DNA of 64,000 nt from JALORV01 sp963766365 (GCA_963766365.1 CAVXZK010000001.1:62001-126000), one strand, 5' to 3'. Positions 9,044-18,079 are shown, numbered from the stretch's first letter. A program made the numbers and translations. Notes: a model not told the origin generated them from the sequence alone.

Positions 9044-10234
9044 TCAGGAGAGGAGTTCCGCAAACGACAGGTAGCGGACCATGTCGCCGCGCGCGATGGT
9101 CGCACCCGCCGGGTGATCGACCAATCCGTCGGCCCATGCCGTCGAATTCAGCACGGCCGAGTTCTGTGTCGGGAAGAGCGCTACCCCGCCCCGCTCGTCG
9201 CGACGCACGCGCAGGAACTCACGGCGCTTCTCCGGCTTTGGCCAGTCGAACTCCGCACGCAGGCTGAACGCGGGCACCTGCGTCGAGCGGACCCCCTGTC
9301 GAGACAATATGAACGGCCGGGCAAACAGCAGGAACGTGACAAAGCTCGAGACCGGGTTGCCCGGCAGTCCGATGAAAGGCACGCCACGCACCTGTCCAAA
9401 TGCCAGCGGCTTGCCCGGCTTCATCGCGATCTGCCACAACTCCAGCGCACCCTCCGCTTCAACGGCGGGCCTGACGTGGTCTTCCTCACCCACGGACACA
9501 CCGCCCGAGGTGAGGATGAGATCCGCATCGCCCGCCGCGTCGACGAACGCGGCCCGCGTCTTCGCCCGGTCGTCCGGAACGATACCGAGGTCGTTCACGT
9601 CGCACCCAAGTCGCTCCAGCAGCGCACGCAGCACGAAGCGGTTCGAGTTGTAGATGCGACCGGGCGCCAGCGCTTCACCTGGCATCTCGAGTTCGTCGCC
9701 AGTGAAGAACACCGCGACCCGCAGCCGGCGATGCACCGTCACGCGCGCCGCGCCGACCGACGCGATCAGGCCGAGATCCTGCGGGCGCAGCCGCGAACCG
9801 GCCGCCACCACCGTGTCACCCGCCGAGATATCGATGCCGGCCTTGCGGATCCACGCACCGCGTTGCGGCACTTCATTGATCGTGACGCGTCCTTCACCGG
9901 CCGTGCAGGCTTCCTGCATGACGATCGCGTCCGCACCCGTTGGCACCGGGGCGCCAGTGAAAATGCGAGCCGCCGTGCCCGGTTCGAGCGCCGCACCGAC
10001 ATGTCCAGCCGCGATGCGCTGGCTTACTCGAAGCGTGGCCCCCGGCGCCGGCAAGTCGACAGTCCGCACCGCATAGCCGTCCATCTGCGAATTGTCGAGC
10101 GGCGGCACCGCCAGCGCTGAAACGACGTCCACCGCGAGCACACGGCCGTCCGCGGCGAGTGTCGCCACGGCTTCGACATCAACAGGGTCGGCGCGGCGCA
10201 GGATGCGCGCCAGCGCGTCTTCCACCGTAAGCAT
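9044..10234 (-). CDS. moeA: Molybdopterin molybdenumtransferase MoeA
   Basis: MoeA inserts molybdate into adenylylated molybdopterin. The 396-residue product has the family order: domain I/II with PPLDNSQMDGYAV near residue 45, the MoCF-binding domain with TSGGVSVGEEDHV and GLPGNPVSS, and a C-terminal beta domain. It overlaps the mobB stop by one base (TGATG), so the two are coupled. Confidence 0.95.
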   Translation of the reverse strand: MLTVEDALARILRRADPVDVEAVATLAADGRVLAVDVVSALAVPPLDNSQMDGYAVRTVDLPAPGATLRVSQRIAAGHVGAALEPGTAARIFTGAPVPTGADAIVMQEACTAGEGRVTINEVPQRGAWIRKAGIDISAGDTVVAAGSRLRPQDLGLIASVGAARVTVHRRLRVAVFFTGDELEMPGEALAPGRIYNSNRFVLRALLERLGCDVNDLGIVPDDRAKTRAAFVDAAGDADLILTSGGVSVGEEDHVRPAVEAEGALELWQIAMKPGKPLAFGQVRGVPFIGLPGNPVSSFVTFLLFARPFILSRQGVRSTQVPAFSLRAEFDWPKPEKRREFLRVRRDERGGVALFPTQNSAVLNSTAWADGLVDHPAGATIARGDMVRYLSFAELLS

Positions 10235-10728
10235 CAGGTGAGCCCCAGGCGCTGCGCTATGAACTCGGCAATCTTAGCCGGGGCGTTGAGATCCAGCACT
10301 GGAAGCGCGGTGTCGATCGGATGGTCGGCTGCGATCGCGATCACGTTGGGATCATGCGGAAAGATCGCCGCCTCGGCCTGTCCGCTGCGGCGCACCTCGA
10401 TGCGCGGCACGTGACCCTCGCTCTTGAATCCCTCGATGATGACGAGGTCGCACGGTGCGAGCAGCGCAAGCAAGTTTTCGAGGGTCGCCGGCTGCTGCGG
10501 CGTCTCGGTGAGCATCGCCCAGCGCAGCGCGGTAGCGACCAGCACCTGGCCGGCACCGGCCTCGCGATAGCGAAACGAGTCCTTGCCGGGCCGATCCATG
10601 TCGAAACCGTGATGCGCGTTCTTGATCGCCGAAACCGACAGACCGCGCGCCTTCAGGAGCGGAATCAGCTTCTCGATCAGCGTCGTCTTGCCGCTGTTCG
10701 AGTAACCGATGAAGCCGATGACCTTCAT
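10234..10728 (-). CDS. mobB: Molybdopterin-guanine dinucleotide biosynthesis adaptor MobB
   Basis: MobB is a small P-loop GTPase that assists MobA in forming the guanine dinucleotide cofactor. In this 164-residue protein the Walker A motif GYSNSGKT is at residues 8-15, followed by the family segment AIKNAHHGFDMDRPGKDS and the Walker B-like LVIIEGFK. It starts 6 bases after the thrC stop and overlaps moeA. This places cofactor genes on the threonine transcript. mobA is not in the window. Confidence 0.92.
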   Translation of the reverse strand: MKVIGFIGYSNSGKTTLIEKLIPLLKARGLSVSAIKNAHHGFDMDRPGKDSFRYREAGAGQVLVATALRWAMLTETPQQPATLENLLALLAPCDLVIIEGFKSEGHVPRIEVRRSGQAEAAIFPHDPNVIAIAADHPIDTALPVLDLNAPAKIAEFIAQRLGLT

Positions 10729-10734
10729 CAGGCA

Positions 10735-12164
10735 TCAGGCGCCATGGGTAGCGATGTAGTTCTTGACCGCCTGCAGGTCGGCCTCGATGCGCTCGAAGCG
10801 CTGTGGCAGCGACTCGATGTCGGCGAACGCCGCCGGTCGCTGCGGCGCGCAGCCGAGCGCCTCGACTATCGTCTCGGAGAACTTGGCAGGCAATGCGGTC
10901 TCGAGGCAGATCATCGGCACCGCGGCATCCCGATGTTCAAGCGCGACCTTCAGGCCGTCCGCCGTGTGCGGATCGATGACAACGCCATAGCGCTGTTCGA
11001 CGGTTCGAATTGTGCGCAGGCGATCGATGTGCGTGCTCCTGCCGGAGACCAGGCAGCTGCGGCGCACCGCCTCGTAGAACGGCGTGCCGCCGACATGGAA
11101 CTGGCCGCGCGTATCGATCTCCCACCACAACTCGCGCACGACCTCGGGGTCGCGCCCGACGACGTCGTGGATGTAGCGCTCGAAGTTGGACGCCTTGCTG
11201 ATGTCCATCGACGGACTGCTGGTAGCGTGCGTCTCGCTGCCGCCGCGCACGCGGTAGCGGCCGGTGCGGAAGAATTCGTCGAGAACGTCATTCTCGTTGG
11301 TGGCCAATACGAGTCGGTCGATCGGCAGGCCCATGTTGCGGGCAATCCAGCCCGACAGGATGTTGCCGAAGTTGCCTGATGGAACAGCAAAGGACACACG
11401 CTCGCCCGGCTGCCGGGTCGCTGCAAGATAGCCGCGGAAGTAGTAGACGACCTGCGCGACGATGCGACCCCAGTTGATCGAATTGACGCTGCCCACCCGC
11501 CAGCGCCCTTGAACTCGAGATCGGCGGACACCGCCTTCACGAGGTCCTGGCAATCGTCAAACGTGCCGGCGACCGCCAGATTGTGGATGTTCGCGTCCTG
11601 CAACGAGTACATCTGCGCGCGCTGGAAGGCGCTCATGCGTCCCTGCGGCGACAGCATGAAGACGTTGATGCCGGCGCGACCGCGCAACGCATACTCCGCC
11701 GCGGAGCCGGTGTCGCCGGAGGTCGCGCCCAGCACGTTGAGCTCTCCGCCGCGTTCCCGCAGCACATGCTCGAACAGCGCCCCGAGCAACTGCATCGCCA
11801 TGTCCTTGAAGGCAAGCGTCGGCCCGTTTGAAAGTTCCAGCAGTGCCAGTCCCGGCTCGAGCCAGCGCAACGGAGTGATGTCGCTGGCGCGGCTGTCCGC
11901 GCGTACGTTGCCGTAGACCGCCGGCGTGTAGGTCGCCCGACAGAGTTCAGCCAGCCGCGCGCGCGGGATATCGTCCGCATACAACGCGACGATCTCCGTC
12001 GCCAGTTCTGCATACGACAGCGCCCGCCAGCGCTCCAGATCGTCGGACGACACCTGCGGATAGTGAGCCGGCACGTACAGTCCGCCGTCGTCTGCCAAGC
12101 CCGAGAGCAGGATATCGGTGAAACCGCGCTCCGGAGCGCGCCCTCGGGTGGAGACGTAGCGCAT
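10735..12164 (-). pseudogene. thrC: Threonine synthase, disrupted by a one-base frameshift
   Basis: Threonine synthase is a PLP enzyme that converts O-phospho-L-homoserine to threonine. The first part reads well from ATG 12164 (MRYVSTRG) through the PLP lysine in GPTLAFKDMAM (Lys120) to DLEFK near residue 219. There the frame breaks at about 11503-11508, and the homologous sequence WRVGSVNSINWGRIVAQVVYYF continues in another minus frame to the stop at 10735. Restoring one C (AAGGGCGC to AAGGCGCGC) gives a continuous 476-residue protein of normal length. Either the assembly has an indel in a GC-alternating stretch, or the gene is inactive. All flanking family motifs are intact, which favours a sequencing error or a very recent mutation. 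Confidence 0.85.
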
Positions 12165-12171
12165 GGGCGTG

Positions 12172-13485
12172 CTACAGGAGTTCTTCCTGCCGGATGCGGA
12201 TCACCGGGGCCAGCACCGTCGGCAGCGCCTCAATGCGGCCGATCGCGGCATTGACGTCACGCTCGACCGCGTCGTGCGTCAGCATGATGATGTCCGTCTG
12301 GTTCTCTCCTTCCGAGGGCTCGCGCTGGAACAGCGCATTGATGGAGATCCGGCCGTCGGCGAGTATCCGCGTGATGTCCGCGAGCACGCCCGGCTGGTCG
12401 GCCACGCGCATACGGAAGTAGTACGAGGTGACCGTGTCCTCGATCGACAGCCAAGGCACGGTCGCCATTGCATCGGCCTGGAAGGCGAGGTGCGGAACGT
12501 GGTTCTCGGGATCGGCCGTGTGCATGCGCGTGACGTCGACGAGATCGGCGATGACCGCCGATGCGGTGGGCTCGGATCCTGCCCCTGGACCGTAGTAAAG
12601 CGTGGTCCCGACCGCATCGCCCTTGACCAGCACCGCGTTCATTGCCCCCTCGACGCTGGCAATCAGTCGCTGCATCGGTACCAGGGTCGGATGCACACGC
12701 AGTTCGATGCCCTTGGGCGTGCGCTTGGCAATGCCGAGCAGCTTGATACGGTAGCCGAGCTGCTCCGCGTACTTGATGTCCGCGGCGGCCAGTGTCGAGA
12801 TGCCTTCGGTGTAAGCGGCGTCGAAACTAATCGGCACGCCGAACGCGATGGCAGCCAGCAGCGTCAGCTTGTGCGCCGCGTCGATGCCCTCGATGTCAAA
12901 GGTCGGATCCGCCTCGGCATAGCCGAGCTGCTGCGCCTCCGCGAGCACCGCCTCGAACGGCAGGCCGCGCGAACGCATTTCCGAGAGGATGAAATTGCTG
13001 GTGCCGTTGATGATGCCGGCGATCCACTCGATGCGGTTGGCCGTCAGTCCTTCACGCAGCGCCTTGATGATCGGGATGCCGCCCGCCACGGCTGCTTCGA
13101 AGGCCACCATAACGCCCTTGGCGCGCGCCGCCTCGAAGATCTCGTTGCCGTGCCGGGCGAGCAATGCCTTGTTGGCGGTGACTACGTGCTTGCCGAGGCT
13201 GATCGCCTCGAGCACCAGTTCGCGCGCGGGCTCATAACCGCCGATCAGTTCGACGACGATGTCGATGTCCGGATGCCGCAAGACGTCATGCGGGTTCGTC
13301 GAAACGGGTACGTCGCCGCCGAGGAAGGCGCGCGCGCGCGCCGCATCGCGCACCGCGACGGCAGCGACCTCGATGCCGCGCCCCGCGCGCCGCGTGATCT
13401 CGTGTTGATTGCGCCGGAGCACGCTCACGGTGCCACGGCCGACGGTGCCCAGTCCGAGCAGTCCGACTTTGATCGGGTTCATCAT
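12172..13485 (-). CDS. hom: Homoserine dehydrogenase with ACT domain
   Basis: The enzyme reduces aspartate semialdehyde to homoserine with NAD(P)H, the branch point to threonine and methionine. In the 437-residue protein the Rossmann motif GLGTVG is at residues 11-16, the catalytic region includes AGIINGTSNFIL and GYAEADPTFDIEG, and a C-terminal ACT domain (about 355-430) is likely to sense threonine. There are two adjacent possible starts (ATG 13485 and ATG 13482). It is followed 7 bases later by thrC. Confidence 0.96.
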   Translation of the reverse strand: MMNPIKVGLLGLGTVGRGTVSVLRRNQHEITRRAGRGIEVAAVAVRDAARARAFLGGDVPVSTNPHDVLRHPDIDIVVELIGGYEPARELVLEAISLGKHVVTANKALLARHGNEIFEAARAKGVMVAFEAAVAGGIPIIKALREGLTANRIEWIAGIINGTSNFILSEMRSRGLPFEAVLAEAQQLGYAEADPTFDIEGIDAAHKLTLLAAIAFGVPISFDAAYTEGISTLAAADIKYAEQLGYRIKLLGIAKRTPKGIELRVHPTLVPMQRLIASVEGAMNAVLVKGDAVGTTLYYGPGAGSEPTASAVIADLVDVTRMHTADPENHVPHLAFQADAMATVPWLSIEDTVTSYYFRMRVADQPGVLADITRILADGRISINALFQREPSEGENQTDIIMLTHDAVERDVNAAIGRIEALPTVLAPVIRIRQEELL

Positions 13486-13530
13486 GTAGGGCCGGACCGC
13501 GACGGCGCCTCCGGCATTATCGGGAAACTG

Positions 13531-14757
13531 TCAGGCGGCCGCCTTCTCGGGCGCGCGCGGCGTCAGCAAGCCGTCCTTGCGGAACATCTCCTTGATGCCA
13601 CGCACCGCCTGCTTGATCCGGTGTTCGTTTTCAATGAGTGCGAAACGGACATGCGAGTCGCCGTAGTCACCAAAGCCGATGCCCGGCGAGATCGCCACCT
13701 TGGCTTCCGCCAGCACCTTCTTCGCAAACTCCAGCGAGCCCATCGCCTGGTACGGCTCCGGGATCGTCGCCCAGATGTACATCGATGCCTTGGGCACGTC
13801 GACCATCCAGCCGGCTTCGTGCAGCCCGCGCGCGAGCACGTCACGGCGGCGCTGGTACTCCCGACGAATTTCCTCGACGCAATCCTGCGGACCTTCGAGC
13901 GCAGCGATCGAGGCAACCTGGATCGGCGTGAAGGTGCCGTAGTCGTGATAGCTCTTCATGCGCCCGAGCGCTGACACCAGGTCCTTGTTGCCGACCATGA
14001 AGCCGATGCGCCAGCCGGCCATGTTGTAGCTCTTGCTCATCGTGAAGAATTCGACGGCAACGTCGCGTGCGCCCGGCACCTGCATGATCGACGGGGCCCG
14101 GTGGTCCGGATAGGTGTCGTCGAACGTGATGTCCGCATACGCCAGGTCGTGAACGACGTAGATGCCGTGCTGCCGCCCCAGCTCCACCACGCGATGGAAG
14201 AAGTCCAGGTCGACGCACTGCGCAGTCGGATTGCTCGGGAAACCTAGGATCATCATCTTCGGCTTCGGGAACGACTCGCGGATTGCGCGCTCGAGCTCGG
14301 CGAAGAAATCCACGCGGCCGTCCATGCGCACCGAACGGATATCCGCACCGGCGATGATGGCGCCATAGATATGAATCGGATAGCTCGGGTTCGGCACCAG
14401 CACCGTATCGCCGCGATCGAGCGTCGCCAGCATCAGGTGCGCCAGACCTTCCTTCGAGCCGATCGTGACGATCGCCTCGGAGTCCGGGTCGAACTCCACG
14501 CCATAACGCGTCTGGTACCAGTTGGTGATCGCGCGCCGCAAGCGCGGGATGCCCTTGGACACCGAGTAGCCGTGCGTGTCCTGCCGCTGCGCCGCTTCGA
14601 CCAGCTTGTCGACGATGTGCTGAGGTGTGGGCCCGTCCGGGTTGCCCATGCTCATGTCGATGATGTCTTCGCCGCGGCGTCGCGCGGCCATCTTCAATTC
14701 ACCGGTGATATTGAAGACGTATGGGGGCAGGCGCTTGATGCGCGGAAACTCAACCAT
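13531..14757 (-). CDS. alaC: Alanine-synthesizing aminotransferase AlaC-like
   Basis: This is a fold-type I PLP aminotransferase of the AlaC group, which makes alanine from pyruvate and glutamate. The product has 408 residues, with the substrate region MSMGNPDGPTP (35-45) and the PLP lysine in SKSYNMAGWR (Lys242). I prefer the ATG at 14757, preceded by GAGG at good spacing. An upstream in-frame GTG at 14790 would add 11 residues. It heads the alaC-hom-thrC cluster, a common betaproteobacterial order. Exact substrate preference is inferred from family and context. Confidence 0.9.
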   Translation of the reverse strand: MVEFPRIKRLPPYVFNITGELKMAARRRGEDIIDMSMGNPDGPTPQHIVDKLVEAAQRQDTHGYSVSKGIPRLRRAITNWYQTRYGVEFDPDSEAIVTIGSKEGLAHLMLATLDRGDTVLVPNPSYPIHIYGAIIAGADIRSVRMDGRVDFFAELERAIRESFPKPKMMILGFPSNPTAQCVDLDFFHRVVELGRQHGIYVVHDLAYADITFDDTYPDHRAPSIMQVPGARDVAVEFFTMSKSYNMAGWRIGFMVGNKDLVSALGRMKSYHDYGTFTPIQVASIAALEGPQDCVEEIRREYQRRRDVLARGLHEAGWMVDVPKASMYIWATIPEPYQAMGSLEFAKKVLAEAKVAISPGIGFGDYGDSHVRFALIENEHRIKQAVRGIKEMFRKDGLLTPRAPEKAAA

Positions 14758-14838
14758 CTCCCCGGACCTCAGGCTGTGTGTTGCAAACACGCCGCAAACC
14801 GCGGCAGTGCCTGCATTTTTCGATCAATTCGCGCTCGC

Positions 14839-14865
14839 TTGTGCGGCGCAACGTGTGCCTATAAT
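14839..14865 (+). promoter_or_regulatory. Sigma-70-type promoter for the Mth938-like gene and bcp
   Basis: A perfect TATAAT is at 14860-14865. A weak TTGTGC -35 (14839-14844) stands 15 bases upstream. Transcription would start near 14872, only about 9 bases before ATG 14881 but 57 bases before the TTG at 14929. This bears on the start choice of the next gene. Confidence 0.6.
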
Positions 14866-14928
14866 GTACCCGAAGTGTTCATGCATCGATCCGCGTTCGC
14901 GGACGATCGCAGGGAAGCCCGGAGCGAA

Positions 14929-15303
14929 TTGAAACTGCACGCGGACTCGCCGACAGCGCTCAACACGGTCACCGCCTACGGCCCCGGCTTCATTGACGTC
15001 AACCAAGTTCGCCATCTTCGCCCGATTCTCCTCGCGCCTGATCGGCCGGTCGAGGCTTGGTACGTGGCCGGCTTCGACGCCCTGACCGCCGAGGACTTCA
15101 CGCGCCTGCGCGATCGCTCTCCCGAACTCGTCTTGCTCGGGACCGGCGAGCGCCAGCGCTTCCCGCATCCGCGCCTGGTCAAGCCACTGACCGACGCACG
15201 CATCGGCTGCGAGGCGATGACGTCGCAGGCGGCCTGCCGTACCTACAACATCCTGATGGGCGAGGGCCGCAAGGTACTCGCCGCCATCCTGCTCGATTCA
15301 TGA
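14929..15303 (+). CDS. Mth938/DUF498-domain protein (NDUFAF3-like)
   Basis: This is a small single-domain protein of the Mth938-like fold, related to mitochondrial complex I assembly factor NDUFAF3. Its bacterial function is not established. Family features seen are ADSPTALNTVTAYGPGFIDVN at the start, the central PELVLLGTGERQRFPHP and the closing GCEAMTSQAACRTYNILMGEGR. I favour TTG 14929 because GGAG stands 4 bases upstream, homologues begin at about MKLH, and the promoter is too close to the alternative ATG at 14881, which would add 16 residues. bcp follows 7 bases later. Confidence 0.82.
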   Translation: MKLHADSPTALNTVTAYGPGFIDVNQVRHLRPILLAPDRPVEAWYVAGFDALTAEDFTRLRDRSPELVLLGTGERQRFPHPRLVKPLTDARIGCEAMTSQAACRTYNILMGEGRKVLAAILLDS

Positions 15304-15310
15304 GGTTCGA

Positions 15311-15775
15311 ATGTCCGTAGTACTCGACAAGAAGGTGCCCGACTTCAAGGCCGAGGCCACCGGCGGCAAGGTGCAGTTGTCAGAGCTCAAGGGCAGCGCC
15401 GTCGTTCTCTATTTCTATCCGAAGGACAACACCCCCGGCTGCACGACAGAGGGCATGGACTTTGCTGCGAACCAGGCCAAGTTCAAGCGCGCGGGCGCCG
15501 TCATCTTCGGCGTCTCGCGCGACAGCATCAAATCGCACGAGGGCTTCAAGGCCAAGCTGGGCTTCCCGTTCGAACTGATCGCGGACCCCGACGAGTCACT
15601 CTGCCAGCTGTTCGGCGTCATCAAGATGAAGAACATGTATGGCAAGCAAGTCCGCGGCATAGAGCGCAGCACCTTCGTCATCGACAGCTCGGGCGTACTG
15701 CGACGCGAATGGCGCGGCGTGAAAGTGCCGAACCACGTCGCCGACGTCCTTGCGTTCGTCCAGTCGCTCGGCTGA
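15311..15775 (+). CDS. bcp: Thioredoxin-dependent peroxiredoxin, Bcp/PrxQ family
   Basis: The enzyme reduces hydrogen peroxide and organic peroxides. The peroxidatic cysteine is Cys44 in NTPGCTTEG. The classical resolving cysteine five residues on is replaced by Met49, so this is a one-Cys type or uses another resolving residue (Cys98 is the only other cysteine). The 154-residue length is normal. It is co-directional with the Mth938-like gene. Confidence 0.93.
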   Translation: MSVVLDKKVPDFKAEATGGKVQLSELKGSAVVLYFYPKDNTPGCTTEGMDFAANQAKFKRAGAVIFGVSRDSIKSHEGFKAKLGFPFELIADPDESLCQLFGVIKMKNMYGKQVRGIERSTFVIDSSGVLRREWRGVKVPNHVADVLAFVQSLG

Positions 15776-15818
15776 TCCCCCGACAACCTTTCCTCCTCAC
15801 GGCCCCACCGCCCCACTG

Positions 15819-17408
15819 ATGCCTCTGCCGAAAGCACCGACCAAGCCCGCCACTCTGCTTGTAGCGATCCCTTCCGAACCGGCCCGCCACGAACGGGCTC
15901 CCACCGCGCCACCGCCGGTGGCACGCGGTCCCGAACCCACACCCACTGTCCGAGCGACGCCAGCGACACGACTGGCGGTGGTTGAGTCGAAACCGCGCGT
16001 CAGCGGCAGGAAACCGCGCGCCGACGAGCGCCCGAAGCTCTTCGTGCTGGATACCAACGTGCTGATGCACGACTCGACCAGCCTGTTCCGCTTCGAGGAG
16101 CACGACGTCTTCCTGCCGATGATGACGCTGGAGGAACTGGACTCGCACAAGAAGGGCATGTCGGAGGTCGCGCGCAGTGCGCGCCAGGTTTCACGGACGC
16201 TCGACTCGCTGGTGGCGGCCTGCAAGACGCCGATCGAGGACGGCATTCCGCTGAACGCGCTCGGCAACAAGGACGCGTCGGGGCGCCTGTTCTTTCAGAC
16301 GCAGGCCGTGGAAGGCTCGCTGCCGACAAGCCTGCCTGCCGGCAAGGCGGACAACCAGATTCTCGGTGTCGTGCACACCCTCAGGGGCCGCTACACCGAG
16401 CGGGACGTCGTTCTGGTGTCCAAGGACATCAACATGCGCGTCAAGGCTCGCGCACTCGGACTGCCGGCGGAGGACTACACCAACGACAAGGTGCTGGAGG
16501 ACACGGACATCCTCTACACCGGTGTCTTCCAGCTGCCCGCGAACTTCTGGGACAAGAACGGCAAGGGGATGGAGTCGTGGCAGTCAGGCGGCTACACCTA
16601 CTACCGCATCTCCGGCCCGATCGTCGGCGACCTGCTGGTCAACCAGTTCGTGTACCTCGAGAACGGCACGAACTTCTATGCCCAGGTGCGCGAGATCCGC
16701 GGCAAGTCGGCGGTGCTGCGCGTGCTGCGCGACTACACGCATGCCAAGAACGCGGTCTGGGGCGTGACGGCGCGTAATCGCGAACAGAGCTTCGCGCTGA
16801 ACCTGCTGATGGATCCGGAGTGCGACTTCGTCACGCTGATTGGCCAGGCTGGCACCGGCAAGACGCTGCTGGCTCTGGCGGCGGGCCTGTCGCAGACTCT
16901 GGAGACCAAGCGCTTTGCCGAGATCATCGTCACGCGCGCCACCGTTCCCGTGGGGGAGGACATCGGATTCCTGCCCGGCACGGAGGAAGAAAAGATGGCG
17001 CCGTGGATGGGTGCCCTCGAAGACAACCTCGAGGTTCTGAACAAGACCGACGACGCCGCCGGCGAATGGGGCCGCGCCGCGACCAACGACCTGATCCGCA
17101 CGCGCATCCGCATCAAGTCGCTCAACTTCATGCGCGGCCGCACCTTCATCAACAAGTACCTGATCATCGACGAGGCGCAGAACCTGACGCCGAAGCAGAT
17201 GAAGACGCTGGTCACGCGCGCCGGCCCCGGCACCAAGGTCGTCTGCCTCGGCAACATCGCGCAGATTGATACGCCCTATCTGACCGAGGGATCCTCCGGG
17301 CTGACCTACGTCGTCGACCGCTTCAAGGGCTGGCTGCACTCCGGCCACGTAACCCTGCAGCGTGGCGAACGCTCGCGGCTGGCCGATCACGCGGCGGAAG
17401 TCTTATAG
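15819..17408 (+). CDS. PIN-PhoH fusion ATPase (PhoH2-type)
   Basis: The product has about 529 residues. A Pro/Ala-rich, probably disordered N-terminus of about 70 residues precedes a PIN nuclease domain (KLFVLDTNVLMHD near residue 76, with further acidic residues EELD and SKD). A PhoH ATPase domain follows, with Walker A GQAGTGKT near residue 342 and Walker B-like IIDEAQNLTP near 450. PIN-PhoH proteins elsewhere have been reported to have ATP-dependent RNA unwinding and cleavage activity; that is inferred here. ATG 15819 is the first reasonable start after bcp. The frame is open to 15750, which overlaps bcp. Confidence 0.9.
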   Translation: MPLPKAPTKPATLLVAIPSEPARHERAPTAPPPVARGPEPTPTVRATPATRLAVVESKPRVSGRKPRADERPKLFVLDTNVLMHDSTSLFRFEEHDVFLPMMTLEELDSHKKGMSEVARSARQVSRTLDSLVAACKTPIEDGIPLNALGNKDASGRLFFQTQAVEGSLPTSLPAGKADNQILGVVHTLRGRYTERDVVLVSKDINMRVKARALGLPAEDYTNDKVLEDTDILYTGVFQLPANFWDKNGKGMESWQSGGYTYYRISGPIVGDLLVNQFVYLENGTNFYAQVREIRGKSAVLRVLRDYTHAKNAVWGVTARNREQSFALNLLMDPECDFVTLIGQAGTGKTLLALAAGLSQTLETKRFAEIIVTRATVPVGEDIGFLPGTEEEKMAPWMGALEDNLEVLNKTDDAAGEWGRAATNDLIRTRIRIKSLNFMRGRTFINKYLIIDEAQNLTPKQMKTLVTRAGPGTKVVCLGNIAQIDTPYLTEGSSGLTYVVDRFKGWLHSGHVTLQRGERSRLADHAAEVL

Positions 17409-17423
17409 GCGTCGCAGGTGTAC

Positions 17424-17442
17424 GCATCGGCTTCGCCGATGC
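17424..17442. repeat. Short hairpin downstream of the PIN-PhoH gene
   Basis: GCATCGGC and GCCGATGC form an 8-base stem with a TTC loop. It starts 15 bases after the PIN-PhoH stop codon. There is no T-tract, so it could be an RNA-stabilising or Rho-assisted 3' end rather than an intrinsic terminator. Confidence 0.5.
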
Positions 17443-17498
17443 ACGTGCACCTGCTCCTGCACGGGTCGCTTTGCGCGATCCGCTCAAGACTGATCACT

Positions 17499-17522
17499 CG
17501 GCTGCGCTCCGGAGCGCAGCCG
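17499..17522. repeat. 24-base perfect palindrome between convergent genes
   Basis: The left half CGGCTGCGCTCC is followed immediately by its exact reverse complement. It lies in the 183-base gap between the convergent PIN-PhoH and DUF456 genes, where nothing codes. The gap also repeats GTGCACGTG-like words at about 17440-17447 and 17541-17548. It may be a terminator-like or REP-like element; no second copy was noticed in this window. Confidence 0.6.
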
Positions 17523-17591
17523 ACAAACTATTCGGAGCGAGTGCACGTGCGAAGGCCCGACTGCGTCGTGCCCTCGCTTACACGAGTGACG

Positions 17592-18071
17592 TCAAAATAG
17601 TAGCGCCGCCAGAAACGCGCCGATCATCGTGAAGGCGATGGCGACCTTGGCGGCGGTGCCGAGCAGCAGGCCGATCCAGGTGGCCAGCCCGATCTTGCCG
17701 GCGCGCAGCGCGTCGCGCTGGGCAATGAACTCGCCGATCGCGGCGCCGACCAGCGGCATGAATAGAAGTCCCCAGAGCCCGGTGAAGATGCCAACCACGG
17801 TGCCGACAGCAGCACCGATGACGCCCTGCTTGCTGGCACCGGCGCGCCTGGCCGAAGCGGCCGCGGCGATGTAGTCGATCGCCAGGCCGATCGCCGCAAG
17901 CACACCGAGGACGGCAATGGTCCAGACGCTGATGCGCTGGAAGTCATCGATCCACGCCGCCAACAGCACACCGCCGAAGATCAGCGGAATGCCGGGGAGC
18001 GCCGGCAGGACCGTGCCCGCCAGGCCAGACACGACCAGCAGCGCTGCAACGATCCACAGTGCCGTCGACAT
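17592..18071 (-). CDS. DUF456 family membrane protein
   Basis: This is a 159-residue hydrophobic protein with about four to five membrane segments and the family pattern of glycine-rich helices (LPALPGIPLIFGGVLLAAW and GAAVGTVVGIFTGLWG). The function of DUF456 proteins is unknown. It lies 8 bases after the PhoU-like gene and is probably cotranscribed with dnaB. Confidence 0.85.
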   Translation of the reverse strand: MSTALWIVAALLVVSGLAGTVLPALPGIPLIFGGVLLAAWIDDFQRISVWTIAVLGVLAAIGLAIDYIAAAASARRAGASKQGVIGAAVGTVVGIFTGLWGLLFMPLVGAAIGEFIAQRDALRAGKIGLATWIGLLLGTAAKVAIAFTMIGAFLAALLF

Positions 18072-18079
18072 CGCCGCGT

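Noticed and set aside
10735..11553. Two separate threonine-synthase-like genes
   Set aside because: The two fragments abut exactly at the point where one missing base shifts the frame; they are one gene.
12163..13974. A 603-codon plus-strand frame opposite hom and alaC
   Set aside because: Its composition is antisense-like (Arg/His/Asp-rich) and it spans two convincing minus-strand genes.
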